12,492 nt of DNA from Acidobacteriota bacterium. GTDB taxonomy: Bacteria > Acidobacteriota > Polarisedimenticolia > QHYA01. Below the pieces are notes generated by a model. That model was not told the origin of the DNA, made no database searches, and saw only the letters and a list, made by a program, of their open reading frames with translations. Within the stretch, counting starts at the first letter, position 1, and the number at the start of each line of letters is the position of its first letter. Location: contig QHYA01000139.1 in the NCBI GenBank assembly GCA_003223995.1, positions 1 to 12,492 of the forward strand. Direction: 5' to 3'. Shown here one piece after another: positions 1-6,149 of the stretch. Made by a program: the position numbers and the translations under genes.

Positions 1-2
1 GA

Positions 3-1100
3 GGTGTGTACCGGAAGCTGGAAGAGTACGCCGACATGTGGGCGTCACGGGGTGTGCGAGCCTGGGCGGAAGGCTGGTGGGACATGCCTGTGAGGGTGGG
101 GGACAAGGTCGCCCGGATCATCGGGGCCCCGGCCGGGAGCGTGTCGATGCACCAGAACGTCGCGATCGCCCAGCAGGTCATCCTCTCCTGTTTCGAGTTC
201 CGGCCGCCCCGTGACGGGGTCGTGTACTGCGATCTCGAGTTCCCCTCGGTGATCTATATCTACGAGGCGCAGCGTTCCCGCGGGGCGAGAATCACCGTGG
301 TCCCTTCCCAGGACGGGATCGGTGTGGACACGCAGAAGATGATCGACGCGATCGACGAGCGGACGCTGCTGGTGCCGCTGTCGCACGTCCTCTTCAAGTC
401 GGCCTATATCCAGGACGCGAGGGCGATCTGCAAGAGGGCGGCGGCCGTCGGCGCCCACGTCGTCCTCGATGTCTACCAGTCCGCGGGCACCGTCCCTCTC
501 GACGTGACGGATCTCGGTGTTTCCTTCGCACTCGGCGGGTCCGTCAAGTGGCTCTGCGGGGGCCCTGGAGCCGGGTTCCTCTACGTCCGGCCGGACCTGG
601 CCGGACGGCTGGAGCCACGCTTCACCGGATGGATGGCTCACGCCGCTCCCTTCGCCTTCGAGCCCGGCGCGATCCGCTACGCCTCCGGCGCCTTCCGGTT
701 TCTCAACGGCTCTCCCCACGTTCCGGCCCTGTACGGCTGCCAGGCGGGATACGACATCATCCTGCAGGTCGGCGTGCAGAGGATCCGGGAGAAATCAAAG
801 AGGCAGGTCGCGCGTCTGATGGAGGCGGCGAGGGAGCGGGGGTTCCGCATCAGCGCTCCGGCCGAGCCGGAACGGCGCGGCGGAACCGTGGCGATCGACG
901 TCCCGCACGGGCTGGCGGTCGCGAGGGAGCTGATCCGGCGAGAGTTCCTCGTGGACTACCGGCCGGGAGCCGGCGTGCGCATCTCCCCCCACTTCTACTC
1001 CACTGACGAGGAGATCGACGGAACCGTGCTGGAGATCGCGCGGATCCTGGAATCAAGGGCCTACGAGGGACACGTCGAGTCCGGGACGGGAAGCTTCTGA
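3..1100 (+). CDS. kynU: Kynureninase-like PLP enzyme (5' partial)
   Basis: This is a class V aminotransferase-fold PLP enzyme, most likely kynureninase, which cleaves kynurenine to anthranilate and alanine in the cytoplasm. Numbering from the GTG at position 6, the aspartate that would contact the PLP nitrogen is D155 in HVVLDVYQSAG. The Schiff-base lysine is K181 in GGSVKWLCGGPGAG, a typical kynureninase layout. A C-terminal small domain follows (about 255-355). The frame is open to the window edge, and kynureninases are about 400 residues with an N-terminal substrate segment that is absent here. The GTG at 6 is therefore probably internal and the gene starts upstream. The stop overlaps the next start by one base (TGATG), and the neighbour is tryptophan dioxygenase, which supports the kynureninase call over a generic cysteine desulfurase-type enzyme. 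No kynurenine monooxygenase is in the window, so kynurenine rather than 3-hydroxykynurenine is the likely substrate. Confidence 0.85.
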   Translation, partial: GVYRKLEEYADMWASRGVRAWAEGWWDMPVRVGDKVARIIGAPAGSVSMHQNVAIAQQVILSCFEFRPPRDGVVYCDLEFPSVIYIYEAQRSRGARITVVPSQDGIGVDTQKMIDAIDERTLLVPLSHVLFKSAYIQDARAICKRAAAVGAHVVLDVYQSAGTVPLDVTDLGVSFALGGSVKWLCGGPGAGFLYVRPDLAGRLEPRFTGWMAHAAPFAFEPGAIRYASGAFRFLNGSPHVPALYGCQAGYDIILQVGVQRIREKSKRQVARLMEAARERGFRISAPAEPERRGGTVAIDVPHGLAVARELIRREFLVDYRPGAGVRISPHFYSTDEEIDGTVLEIARILESRAYEGHVESGTGSF

Positions 1101-1954
1101 TGGCCAATCAAGCCCGATCCTATGCCGACTACCTGAAAGTCCCCGAGTTGCTCGTCCTCCAGCGGTGCCTTTCGGAACCCCCCGAGCATGACGAGACCCT
1201 GTTCATCGTTGTCCACCAGGTTTACGAGCTCTGGTTCAAATTGATGCTTCTCGAGGTGGACACGATCATCGCCAGGATGACCGCCGGCGAGGCTCGCCAG
1301 GCGGCTCGCCTCTTCCGTCGCCTCCACGAGATCCAGCAGGTTCTCATCCGGCAGGTGGCTGTTCTGGAGACGATGGCGCCGCAGGACTTTCTGCGGTTCC
1401 GCGATCACCTCAAGCCGGCCTCCGGGTTCCAATCGTACCAGTTCCGCGAGCTGGAGTTCGCCTCCGGGCTGAAGGATCCCCGGTACCTGGAGGCCTATCG
1501 GGAGGAGCCGGAGCTGGGAGCAAGGCTGCGGGCGCGCCTGGAGGAGCCGAGCCTGGCGGACGCCTGGGAAGCTCTGCTGCGCAGGCGCGGATGCGATTAT
1601 CCGGAGCTGCCTCCGGAGGCTCCCGAGCAGGAACGCCTCCGGCGCCGTTCGCGCCGGATCGAGGCGCTGCTTTCCATCTACGCCGACACCAACAGGCACC
1701 ACGACCTCTACTGTCTGGCGGAGGCGATGATCCAGTACGACGAGAACCTCTCGCTGTGGCGCTGGCATCACGTGCTGATGGTCGAGCGGATGATCGGGAT
1801 GAAGCAGGGGACCGGCGGCAGCGAAGGGGTCGGCTACTTGCAGACGACGCTCGGCAAGAGATGTTTTCCCGAGCTGTGGAAGCTTCGCACGCACCTGGGG
1901 GACGGGGGCTTCAACGGTGAAGGCGGCGATCCGGCTCCGGAGGCGCTGGGGTGA
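1100..1954 (+). CDS. kynA: Tryptophan 2,3-dioxygenase
   Basis: This is the heme enzyme that inserts O2 into the indole ring of L-tryptophan to give N-formylkynurenine, the first step of the kynurenine route. The protein has 284 residues, the usual bacterial length. Visible family motifs are FIVVHQVYELWFK (distal H39), FRDHLKPASGFQSYQFRELEF (Y113 and R116, which bind the substrate carboxylate) and WRWHHVLMVERMIG (proximal heme ligand H224). GTGGS contains T238, 14 residues after the heme histidine as in the Xanthomonas enzyme. The ATG at 1100 overlaps the kynureninase stop by one base, and its own stop overlaps the ligase start, so translation is coupled on both sides. All key residues are present and the enzyme should be functional. 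Confidence 0.96.
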   Translation: MANQARSYADYLKVPELLVLQRCLSEPPEHDETLFIVVHQVYELWFKLMLLEVDTIIARMTAGEARQAARLFRRLHEIQQVLIRQVAVLETMAPQDFLRFRDHLKPASGFQSYQFRELEFASGLKDPRYLEAYREEPELGARLRARLEEPSLADAWEALLRRRGCDYPELPPEAPEQERLRRRSRRIEALLSIYADTNRHHDLYCLAEAMIQYDENLSLWRWHHVLMVERMIGMKQGTGGSEGVGYLQTTLGKRCFPELWKLRTHLGDGGFNGEGGDPAPEALG

Positions 1955-3525
1955 TGGACGATCCGGCGGACCGCTTCAATCTGGCCGAATACCTTCTCGA
2001 TCGGAACGTTGCGGAGGGGCGGGGCCGGAAGGTGGCCCTGCGCTGCGAGCAGGACAGCTACACCTATTCGGACCTGCTCTCGATGGCCAACCGAACAGCA
2101 GGGGCGCTGCAAGAGCTGGGAGTGCGGGCCGAAGACCGGGTTCTCATCGTTCTGCCCGACGGACCGGAGTTCGTGACGAGCTGGTGCGCCACGCTCAAAC
2201 TGGGGGCTGTCTTCGCAATGGCCAACATCATCCACCCCCCCGAGGACTACCTCTACTACCTCAACTACACTCGCGCCCCCGTGGCCGTGGTGCACGAGAC
2301 GGTGCTCGGGCGGATCCAGGCGGTGCTGGAAGGGGCGCGATCCCTGAGGTCGGTCCTCGTGGCGGGCGGCACGGCTGGACGCTCCGCCCGGTCGGGAGAG
2401 AAGAGAATCGTCCCCTTCGACGATCTGCTGCGGGGTCGATCCGAGGCACTCGAGCCGGCCGACACGACGACGGACGATCTGGCGGGGTGGCTGTTCACGT
2501 CCGGATCGACAGGCAGGCCGAAGGGGGCCGTGCACACCCACGGCGACTTCCTTTACAACACCGAGCGCTACGCCATGCAGGTCGTGGGGTACCAACAGAG
2601 CGACATCACGGTTTCGGTCCCCAAGCTCTTCTTCGGCTACGCGACCGGCACGAACCTGATCTTCCCTTTTGCAGCCGGTGCGGCGACGGTCCTCTTCCCG
2701 GAGCGGTCCACACCCGAGCGGATGTTCGAGGTGATCGAGAGGCACCGCCCGACGGTGCTGACCTCCGTGCCGACCACGATCAACGGGATGCTCTCGATGC
2801 GGGACGCACCTGGACGGGACCTCTCGTCGCTGCGGGTCTGCCTCTCGGCCGGGGAAGCCCTCCCTCCCGAGCTGTACCGCCGCTGGAAGCAGACCTACGG
2901 CGTGGAGATCCTCGACGGGATCGGCTCGGCGGAGATGTTCCATATCTACATCTCCAACCGCTTCGGCGAGGTCAGGCCGGGGAGCCTCGGCAAACTGGTT
3001 CCGGGCTACGAGGCGAGGATCGTCAGAGCCGGCGGCGAAGAGGTGGCGTCCGGAGAGCAGGGGACGTTGTGGATCCGGGGTGGCTCCACGGCACTGTGTT
3101 ACTGGAGGGACCGCGCAAAGTCGCGCGAGACCTTCCGCGGGGACTGGTGCGTCACCGGAGACCAGTTCCGCCGGGACGCGGAGGGTTTCTTTTACTACGG
3201 GGGGCGCACCGACGAGATGCTGAAGGTCTCGGGCATCTTCGTCTCGCCGCTGGAGATCGAGGACTGCCTGCTTTCCCATCCGGCGGTGCGGGAGGTCTGC
3301 GTCGTAGGTGGGGAGGATGAGGGGGGCCTGACCAAACCGAAGGCCTTCGTGGTTCTACGGGAGGGGCAAGATCCCACCCCACAGCTCGTACGGAACCTGC
3401 AGGAGCACGTCAAGCAGCGGCTGTCACCGTACAAATATCCCCGCTGGGTCGATTTCCTTCCGGTCCTTCCTCGCAACGACCGGGGAAAGGTGGACCGGAA
3501 GCGGCTTCGGGAAGGACGCCTCTGA
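1954..3525 (+). CDS. Benzoate/2-aminobenzoate-CoA ligase family enzyme
   Basis: This is an ANL-superfamily acyl-CoA synthetase of the benzoate-CoA ligase type (523 residues, normal length). It would adenylate an aromatic acid and transfer it to CoA. The ATP-binding loop is TSGSTGRPKG (about 182-191). The GxGSAE motif is followed by RPGSLGKLVPGYEA, which is characteristic of benzoate-CoA ligases. The hinge region is VTGDQFRRDAEGFFYYGGR, and the C-terminal catalytic lysine is about K512 in RNDRGKVDRK. Behind kynureninase and TDO, the natural substrate is anthranilate (2-aminobenzoate), giving anthraniloyl-CoA. That substrate choice is inferred from context, since benzoate and hydroxybenzoate ligases look alike. 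I chose the ATG at 1954, which makes a TGATG overlap like the previous junction. The GTG at 1951 is an equally coupled alternative that adds one residue. Confidence 0.9.
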   Translation: MDDPADRFNLAEYLLDRNVAEGRGRKVALRCEQDSYTYSDLLSMANRTAGALQELGVRAEDRVLIVLPDGPEFVTSWCATLKLGAVFAMANIIHPPEDYLYYLNYTRAPVAVVHETVLGRIQAVLEGARSLRSVLVAGGTAGRSARSGEKRIVPFDDLLRGRSEALEPADTTTDDLAGWLFTSGSTGRPKGAVHTHGDFLYNTERYAMQVVGYQQSDITVSVPKLFFGYATGTNLIFPFAAGAATVLFPERSTPERMFEVIERHRPTVLTSVPTTINGMLSMRDAPGRDLSSLRVCLSAGEALPPELYRRWKQTYGVEILDGIGSAEMFHIYISNRFGEVRPGSLGKLVPGYEARIVRAGGEEVASGEQGTLWIRGGSTALCYWRDRAKSRETFRGDWCVTGDQFRRDAEGFFYYGGRTDEMLKVSGIFVSPLEIEDCLLSHPAVREVCVVGGEDEGGLTKPKAFVVLREGQDPTPQLVRNLQEHVKQRLSPYKYPRWVDFLPVLPRNDRGKVDRKRLREGRL

Positions 3526-3548
3526 TCGGACACAGCTCGCCCGGGGAG

Positions 3549-4337
3549 TTGCCTGCCGAAAAGGGGGGAAGGCGGCTCCTCTGGGAGGAGAACACGTTTC
3601 CTGCAGTCGAGCACGTTCTCGCTGCAGGCGCCGTGGCGCTTCTCCCCGTCGGCGCGATCGAGCCTCACGGACCGCACCTGCCGCTCGGCACGGACGTGAT
3701 CATCGCCGCGGAGATGGCCCGTCGCGCGGCGGTCGAGCTCGACCGCCGGAAGGTCCGCTGCTTTCTGCTGCCGCCGATCGTCTATTCGGTGGCGGAATGG
3801 AGCGCGAGCTTCCCCGGCGTGCTCTCGCTCCGCCCCTCGACAGTCCGCGCCGTGGTGCGGGAAGTCTGCCTTGGAGCGCACTCGGCGGGATCGCGGCAGG
3901 TGGCCCTCGCCAACGCCCACCTCGAGCCGGGTCACGTCGCCTGCCTGAGAGAAGCCTGCCGGGAGGTCGCCGCAGAGACGGGGTGGCCGCCCGTCTTCCC
4001 CGACATCACCCGCCGGAGCCTGGCGCAGCGGCTGGGTGAGGCCTTCCTCTCGGGTGATCACGCGGGCCGGTTCGAGACCGCCCTCGTGATGGCCGCCCGG
4101 CCGGAGCTGGTGGACGAGGCGGTGAGGCGCACCCTCCCGCCCGTCAACGTCTCACTCGTCGAGAAGATCCGCGCAGGGGCGGCATCGTTCCGGCAGGTGG
4201 GGATGGATCGAGCGTACTGCGGGGATCCTGCCGCCGCTTCGGCCGCGGAGGGAGAGACGCTCTTCGACGAGCTGGCGGGCATCCTTGCAGAGGGGATCCT
4301 CGCGGCGCTCGCGGGCGAGCAGGGGGAGAGCCGATGA
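3549..4337 (+). CDS. Creatininase/formamide hydrolase family protein
   Basis: This is a metal-dependent amidohydrolase of the creatininase family (262 residues; Pseudomonas creatininase is about 260). Numbering from the TTG at 3549, the binuclear-metal ligands are all present: E38 and H40 in GAIEPHGPHLPLGTD, D49 in the same block, then H124 and E126 in NAHLEPGH. Their spacing matches creatininase E34/H36/D45/H120/E122. The later HAGRFET block (171-177) is also a family signature. The family includes creatininase, MftE and the archaeal FAPy formamide hydrolase ArfB. Inside a tryptophan-kynurenine operon that lacks any recognisable formamidase, hydrolysis of N-formylkynurenine is an attractive inferred role; action on a downstream ring-cleavage amide is the alternative. 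The start is uncertain: the TTG has GGGGAG touching it, and no ATG or GTG lies in frame nearby. The stop overlaps the next gene by four bases (ATGA). Confidence 0.85.
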   Translation: MPAEKGGRRLLWEENTFPAVEHVLAAGAVALLPVGAIEPHGPHLPLGTDVIIAAEMARRAAVELDRRKVRCFLLPPIVYSVAEWSASFPGVLSLRPSTVRAVVREVCLGAHSAGSRQVALANAHLEPGHVACLREACREVAAETGWPPVFPDITRRSLAQRLGEAFLSGDHAGRFETALVMAARPELVDEAVRRTLPPVNVSLVEKIRAGAASFRQVGMDRAYCGDPAAASAAEGETLFDELAGILAEGILAALAGEQGESR

Positions 4338-4780
4338 GCTACACGACCAGGGTGAAGGTCCGTTTCGGGGACATCGATCACGCGGGGATCGCCTACTACC
4401 CCAATCTCTACCACTACTGTCATGTGGCCTTCGAGGACTTCTTCGAGGAGCACCTCGGCGTGCCCTATCCGGAAATGATCGAAAAGGACCGTATCGGCTT
4501 TCCCACAGTGCGTGTGGAGTCGTATTTCAAGACCCCGATCAAGTACGGCGACGTCCTGGAGATCGGCGTCGCGATCACGCGCCTCGGCGAGTCCTCGGCG
4601 ACATTCGAGTTCCGGGCGAGCCGCTCGGACGATCGTGCTCTCTGCTTCGCTTCGGTCCATATCGTCGTCGCCGTGGACATGCGGACCTTCAGGCCGGTGA
4701 GGATCCCGGAGCGCTACCGCGAAATTTTCCGGCGGGCCGGCGCCGAGGACCCTCAGGGGGGTGTGGGGGAGGACGCATGA
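4334..4780 (+). CDS. 4-hydroxybenzoyl-CoA-type hot-dog thioesterase
   Basis: This is a hot-dog fold acyl-CoA thioesterase of 148 residues, close to the Pseudomonas-type 4-hydroxybenzoyl-CoA thioesterase and YbgC. The active-site block FGDIDHAGIAYYPN (11-24) carries the catalytic aspartate D15, equivalent to D17 of the Pseudomonas enzyme. The central part (RVESYFKTPIKYGD) is also typical. The ATG overlaps the creatininase-family stop by four bases, so it is the last cistron of the tryptophan operon. It may release CoA from an aromatic or ring-cleaved thioester, or rescue CoA trapped in a dead-end ester. The substrate cannot be read from the sequence. The next gene has its own promoter 24 bases downstream, so the operon appears to end here. 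Confidence 0.9.
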   Translation: MSYTTRVKVRFGDIDHAGIAYYPNLYHYCHVAFEDFFEEHLGVPYPEMIEKDRIGFPTVRVESYFKTPIKYGDVLEIGVAITRLGESSATFEFRASRSDDRALCFASVHIVVAVDMRTFRPVRIPERYREIFRRAGAEDPQGGVGEDA

Positions 4781-4804
4781 CCCGCCGCAGGCGGTCCCGC
4801 AGTC

Positions 4805-4833
4805 TTGACGCGTCCTCGGCGTTTGCCTAGATT
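4805..4833 (+). promoter_or_regulatory. Sigma70-like promoter for a leaderless transcript
   Basis: TTGACG (4805-4810) and TAGATT (4828-4833) are separated by exactly 17 bases. The expected transcription start falls at about 4840-4841, where the GTG start of the following gene lies. No Shine-Dalgarno sequence could fit, so the mRNA is predicted to be leaderless. Confidence 0.6.
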
Positions 4834-4840
4834 CGACGGC

Positions 4841-5340
4841 GTGATCACTGGCCACAACACCGATGTGGAATACGCCGGCCGCGTCTACCACATCCAGACG
4901 GAGGACAAGGGACGGCGGAATCCGCTCATCGAGACGCTCATCTATTCCAAGGGAGAGATTCTCGACACGCGTCGCAGCTCCTACTCCGATATCGCCGAAG
5001 AGGGCTACAGCGAGACGGAGATCATCCGCAGGATGGACGAGCAGCACCGGCGGTCCGTCCGCGACGTCGGCAACGGCTGGCCGTGGAGCTGTCCGCCTCC
5101 CTGGAAGCCGGCGGGACGAAGCCGGCGGCGGGAGCACTGGTACGCATGAAGCTCGTGCGCACCTCGGGTAAGCCCGTCAAGTTGTTCGAAGGGAAGACGG
5201 ACCCGGAGGGCCGTCTCCGGGCCTCTGTCGACGTGCCGGCGCTGGCGGGAGCGGAGGGGGTCATCCTCATCCAGGCCGATTCGGGTGGAGCGGTGGCGGA
5301 GGTTCGCCGCCCAGTGCTGCGCCCGGGCGCTCCCCGGTGA
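4841..5340 (+). pseudogene. Conserved hypothetical protein, frameshifted
   Basis: The first part, from the GTG at 4841, reads VITGHNTDVEYAGRVYHIQT and continues to EIIRRMDEQHRR. It resembles a small conserved bacterial family of unknown function with an NTDV...YHIQTED...NP.IETLIY signature. After about position 5065 this frame turns into unlikely residues (GNGWPWSCPPPWKP) and stops at 5149. The neighbouring frame, entered from about 5065, reads RLAVELSASLEAGG and then a beta-rich domain (about 60 residues, with TDPEGRLRASVDVP) resembling a carboxypeptidase-regulatory or Ig-like module, ending at 5340. One missing base at about 5045-5075 would join the two into a protein of about 165 residues. 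A GTG at 5083 could start the second part separately, but I favour a single broken gene. It could be a real mutation or a base-calling error. Function unknown. Confidence 0.6.
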
Positions 5341-5350
5341 CCCCGGGAGC
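5329..5350 (+). terminator. GC-rich hairpin at the end of the broken gene
   Basis: GCTCCC (5329-5334) pairs with GGGAGC (5345-5350) across the stop codon at 5338-5340, with extra GG/CC pairing inside the loop. A C/T-rich stretch follows but there is no T-run, so terminator function is only a guess. Confidence 0.3.
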
Positions 5351-5421
5351 CTCCTCAACTCCTCGACCCCTCGGCCGATCCTCGATTCCTCCGTGCTCCT
5401 CGTGCTCTCCGTGCGGAAGAA

Positions 5422-5452
5422 TTGGCGTACTGGCCGGGCCCGAGGCTATGCT
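5422..5452 (+). promoter_or_regulatory. Possible thiS promoter, leaderless arrangement
   Basis: TTGGCG (5422-5427) and TATGCT (5447-5452) are 19 bases apart, a longer spacing than ideal. The GTG of thiS begins nine bases after the -10 box and no Shine-Dalgarno precedes it. This repeats the pattern seen upstream of the gene at 4841. Confidence 0.45.
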
Positions 5453-5461
5453 TTCGGCTCG

Positions 5462-5659
5462 GTGAAGATCACACTGAACGGAATCGAGCGCCAGGTGGCG
5501 TCGGGCGAGACGGTCGCCTCGCTGCTCGATTCGCTCGGCATCGATCCCCGCCGGGTGGCAGTCGAGCTCAATCGCGAGATCGTCCGGAAGGCCGATTATT
5601 CTTCCGCGCTGGCGGAGGGGGACCGCGTCGAGGTGGTCCATTTCGTCGGCGGTGGGTAG
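5462..5659 (+). CDS. thiS: Sulfur carrier protein ThiS
   Basis: This is a 65-residue ubiquitin-like sulfur carrier for the thiazole half of thiamine. Its C-terminal glycine is adenylated, thiocarboxylated and then used by ThiG. The sequence starts MKITLNGIERQV (GTG start) and has the beta-grasp pattern SGETVASLLDSLGIDPRRVAVELN. It ends VVHFVGGG with the required terminal GG. I chose the GTG at 5462 because family members begin with this strand. The frame extends upstream but without similarity. thiG follows on the same strand, but about 490 bases of apparently non-functional DNA separate the two. No TPP riboswitch signature was seen before either gene. Confidence 0.92.
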   Translation: MKITLNGIERQVASGETVASLLDSLGIDPRRVAVELNREIVRKADYSSALAEGDRVEVVHFVGGG

Positions 5660-5883
5660 CTCGACCCTGCGTCTTCCCATCGGAGCCGAAATCCCTCATT
5701 CACCGAAGGCGTTTTCGGCCCACGCCTGCTCGCCTGCTGCCCCTGGCACCGGGCCGAGAATGCATGAGTGCCGGCCTCCCATGCCCCTGGTGAACAGCGC
5801 CCTGCGCCGCCGCAGACTGGGCCGACTGGGGCGGCTACTCCTCATGGTTGCTGGCTACCAACATTCCATGGAAGTATTGTGGC
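5660..5883. other. Non-coding stretch after thiS
   Basis: I see no convincing gene here. The open frame at 5652-5900 gives an unremarkable basic peptide. There is a weak hairpin (CCGAA/TTCGG, about 5704-5719) without a T-run. The last 20 bases, with TATTGT at 5875-5880, may be what remains of the promoter of the adjacent toxin-antitoxin relic. Confidence 0.4.
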
Positions 5884-6065
5884 GTGAGGTCTGTCATTGA
5901 TTCAGCGGGCCGTGTGGTGATCCCGAAGGAGACGCTGCTCTGGCCCGCAAGCCGCGCGTGTCTGCCCACGTCTTGATCGAGACATATTCGATCCTCACGC
6001 GTCTTCCCCCTCCCCAGCCGTCCCGAAGCCCGGTCACCGGGCGGAGAATCACTTTGGGAGGTTAG
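5884..6065 (+). pseudogene. Remnant of an AbrB-PIN (VapBC-like) toxin-antitoxin locus
   Basis: From the GTG at 5884 the sequence reads VRSVIDSAGRVVIPKE, the first strand and loop of an AbrB/MazE-type antitoxin DNA-binding domain. Such proteins normally continue with a leucine-rich helix and run to about 80 residues; here similarity stops after 16. In another frame, from about 5934, it reads AALARKPRVSAHVLIETY and then SILTRLPPP, which resembles the middle of VapC-type PIN-domain toxins, including the conserved helix with glutamate E-T-Y. That frame ends at 6063-6065. The antitoxin C-terminus, the toxin N-terminus with its first catalytic aspartate, and the toxin C-terminus are all missing. 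This is therefore a deletion relic with no expected activity. The recognition rests on short motifs recalled from these families. Confidence 0.6.
6028..6042 (+). repeat. Perfect hairpin GCCCGG-TCA-CCGGGC
   Basis: A six-base perfect stem with a three-base loop lies at the 3' end of the PIN relic, where similarity to PIN proteins fades. No T-run follows, so it is not a convincing terminator. It may mark a deletion endpoint. Confidence 0.35.
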
Positions 6066-6149
6066 CGGCGGGGGTGACATTACGCAAACCGAGCGGCCGG
6101 AGGGAGGACTTCGAGCGCGTGATAACATGAAGACTGTCCAGGAGAGGGA

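Noticed and set aside
1834..3279. Long open frame antisense to the CoA ligase (481 codons)
   Set aside because: The sense strand encodes a complete ANL ligase with all motifs. The antisense frame is a typical by-product of high-GC codon use and has no recognisable domain.
4777..4830. A 17-codon frame starting ATGACCCGC that overlaps the thioesterase stop by four bases
   Set aside because: It encodes an arginine/serine-rich peptide with no family resemblance, and it continues a spurious frame through the thioesterase gene.
5040..5085. Programmed -1 frameshift joining the two halves of the broken gene
   Set aside because: There is no X XXY YYZ slippery heptamer or evident downstream pseudoknot, so a simple indel is more likely.
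5652..5900. 82-codon frame between thiS and thiG
   Set aside because: There is no Shine-Dalgarno sequence, domain or plausible composition, and it overlaps the thiS end and the toxin-antitoxin relic.
5341..6149. TPP riboswitch upstream of thiS or thiG
   Set aside because: I looked for the conserved CUGAGA and the GAUCUGGAUAAUGCCAGCG-like P4/P5 text and found neither.
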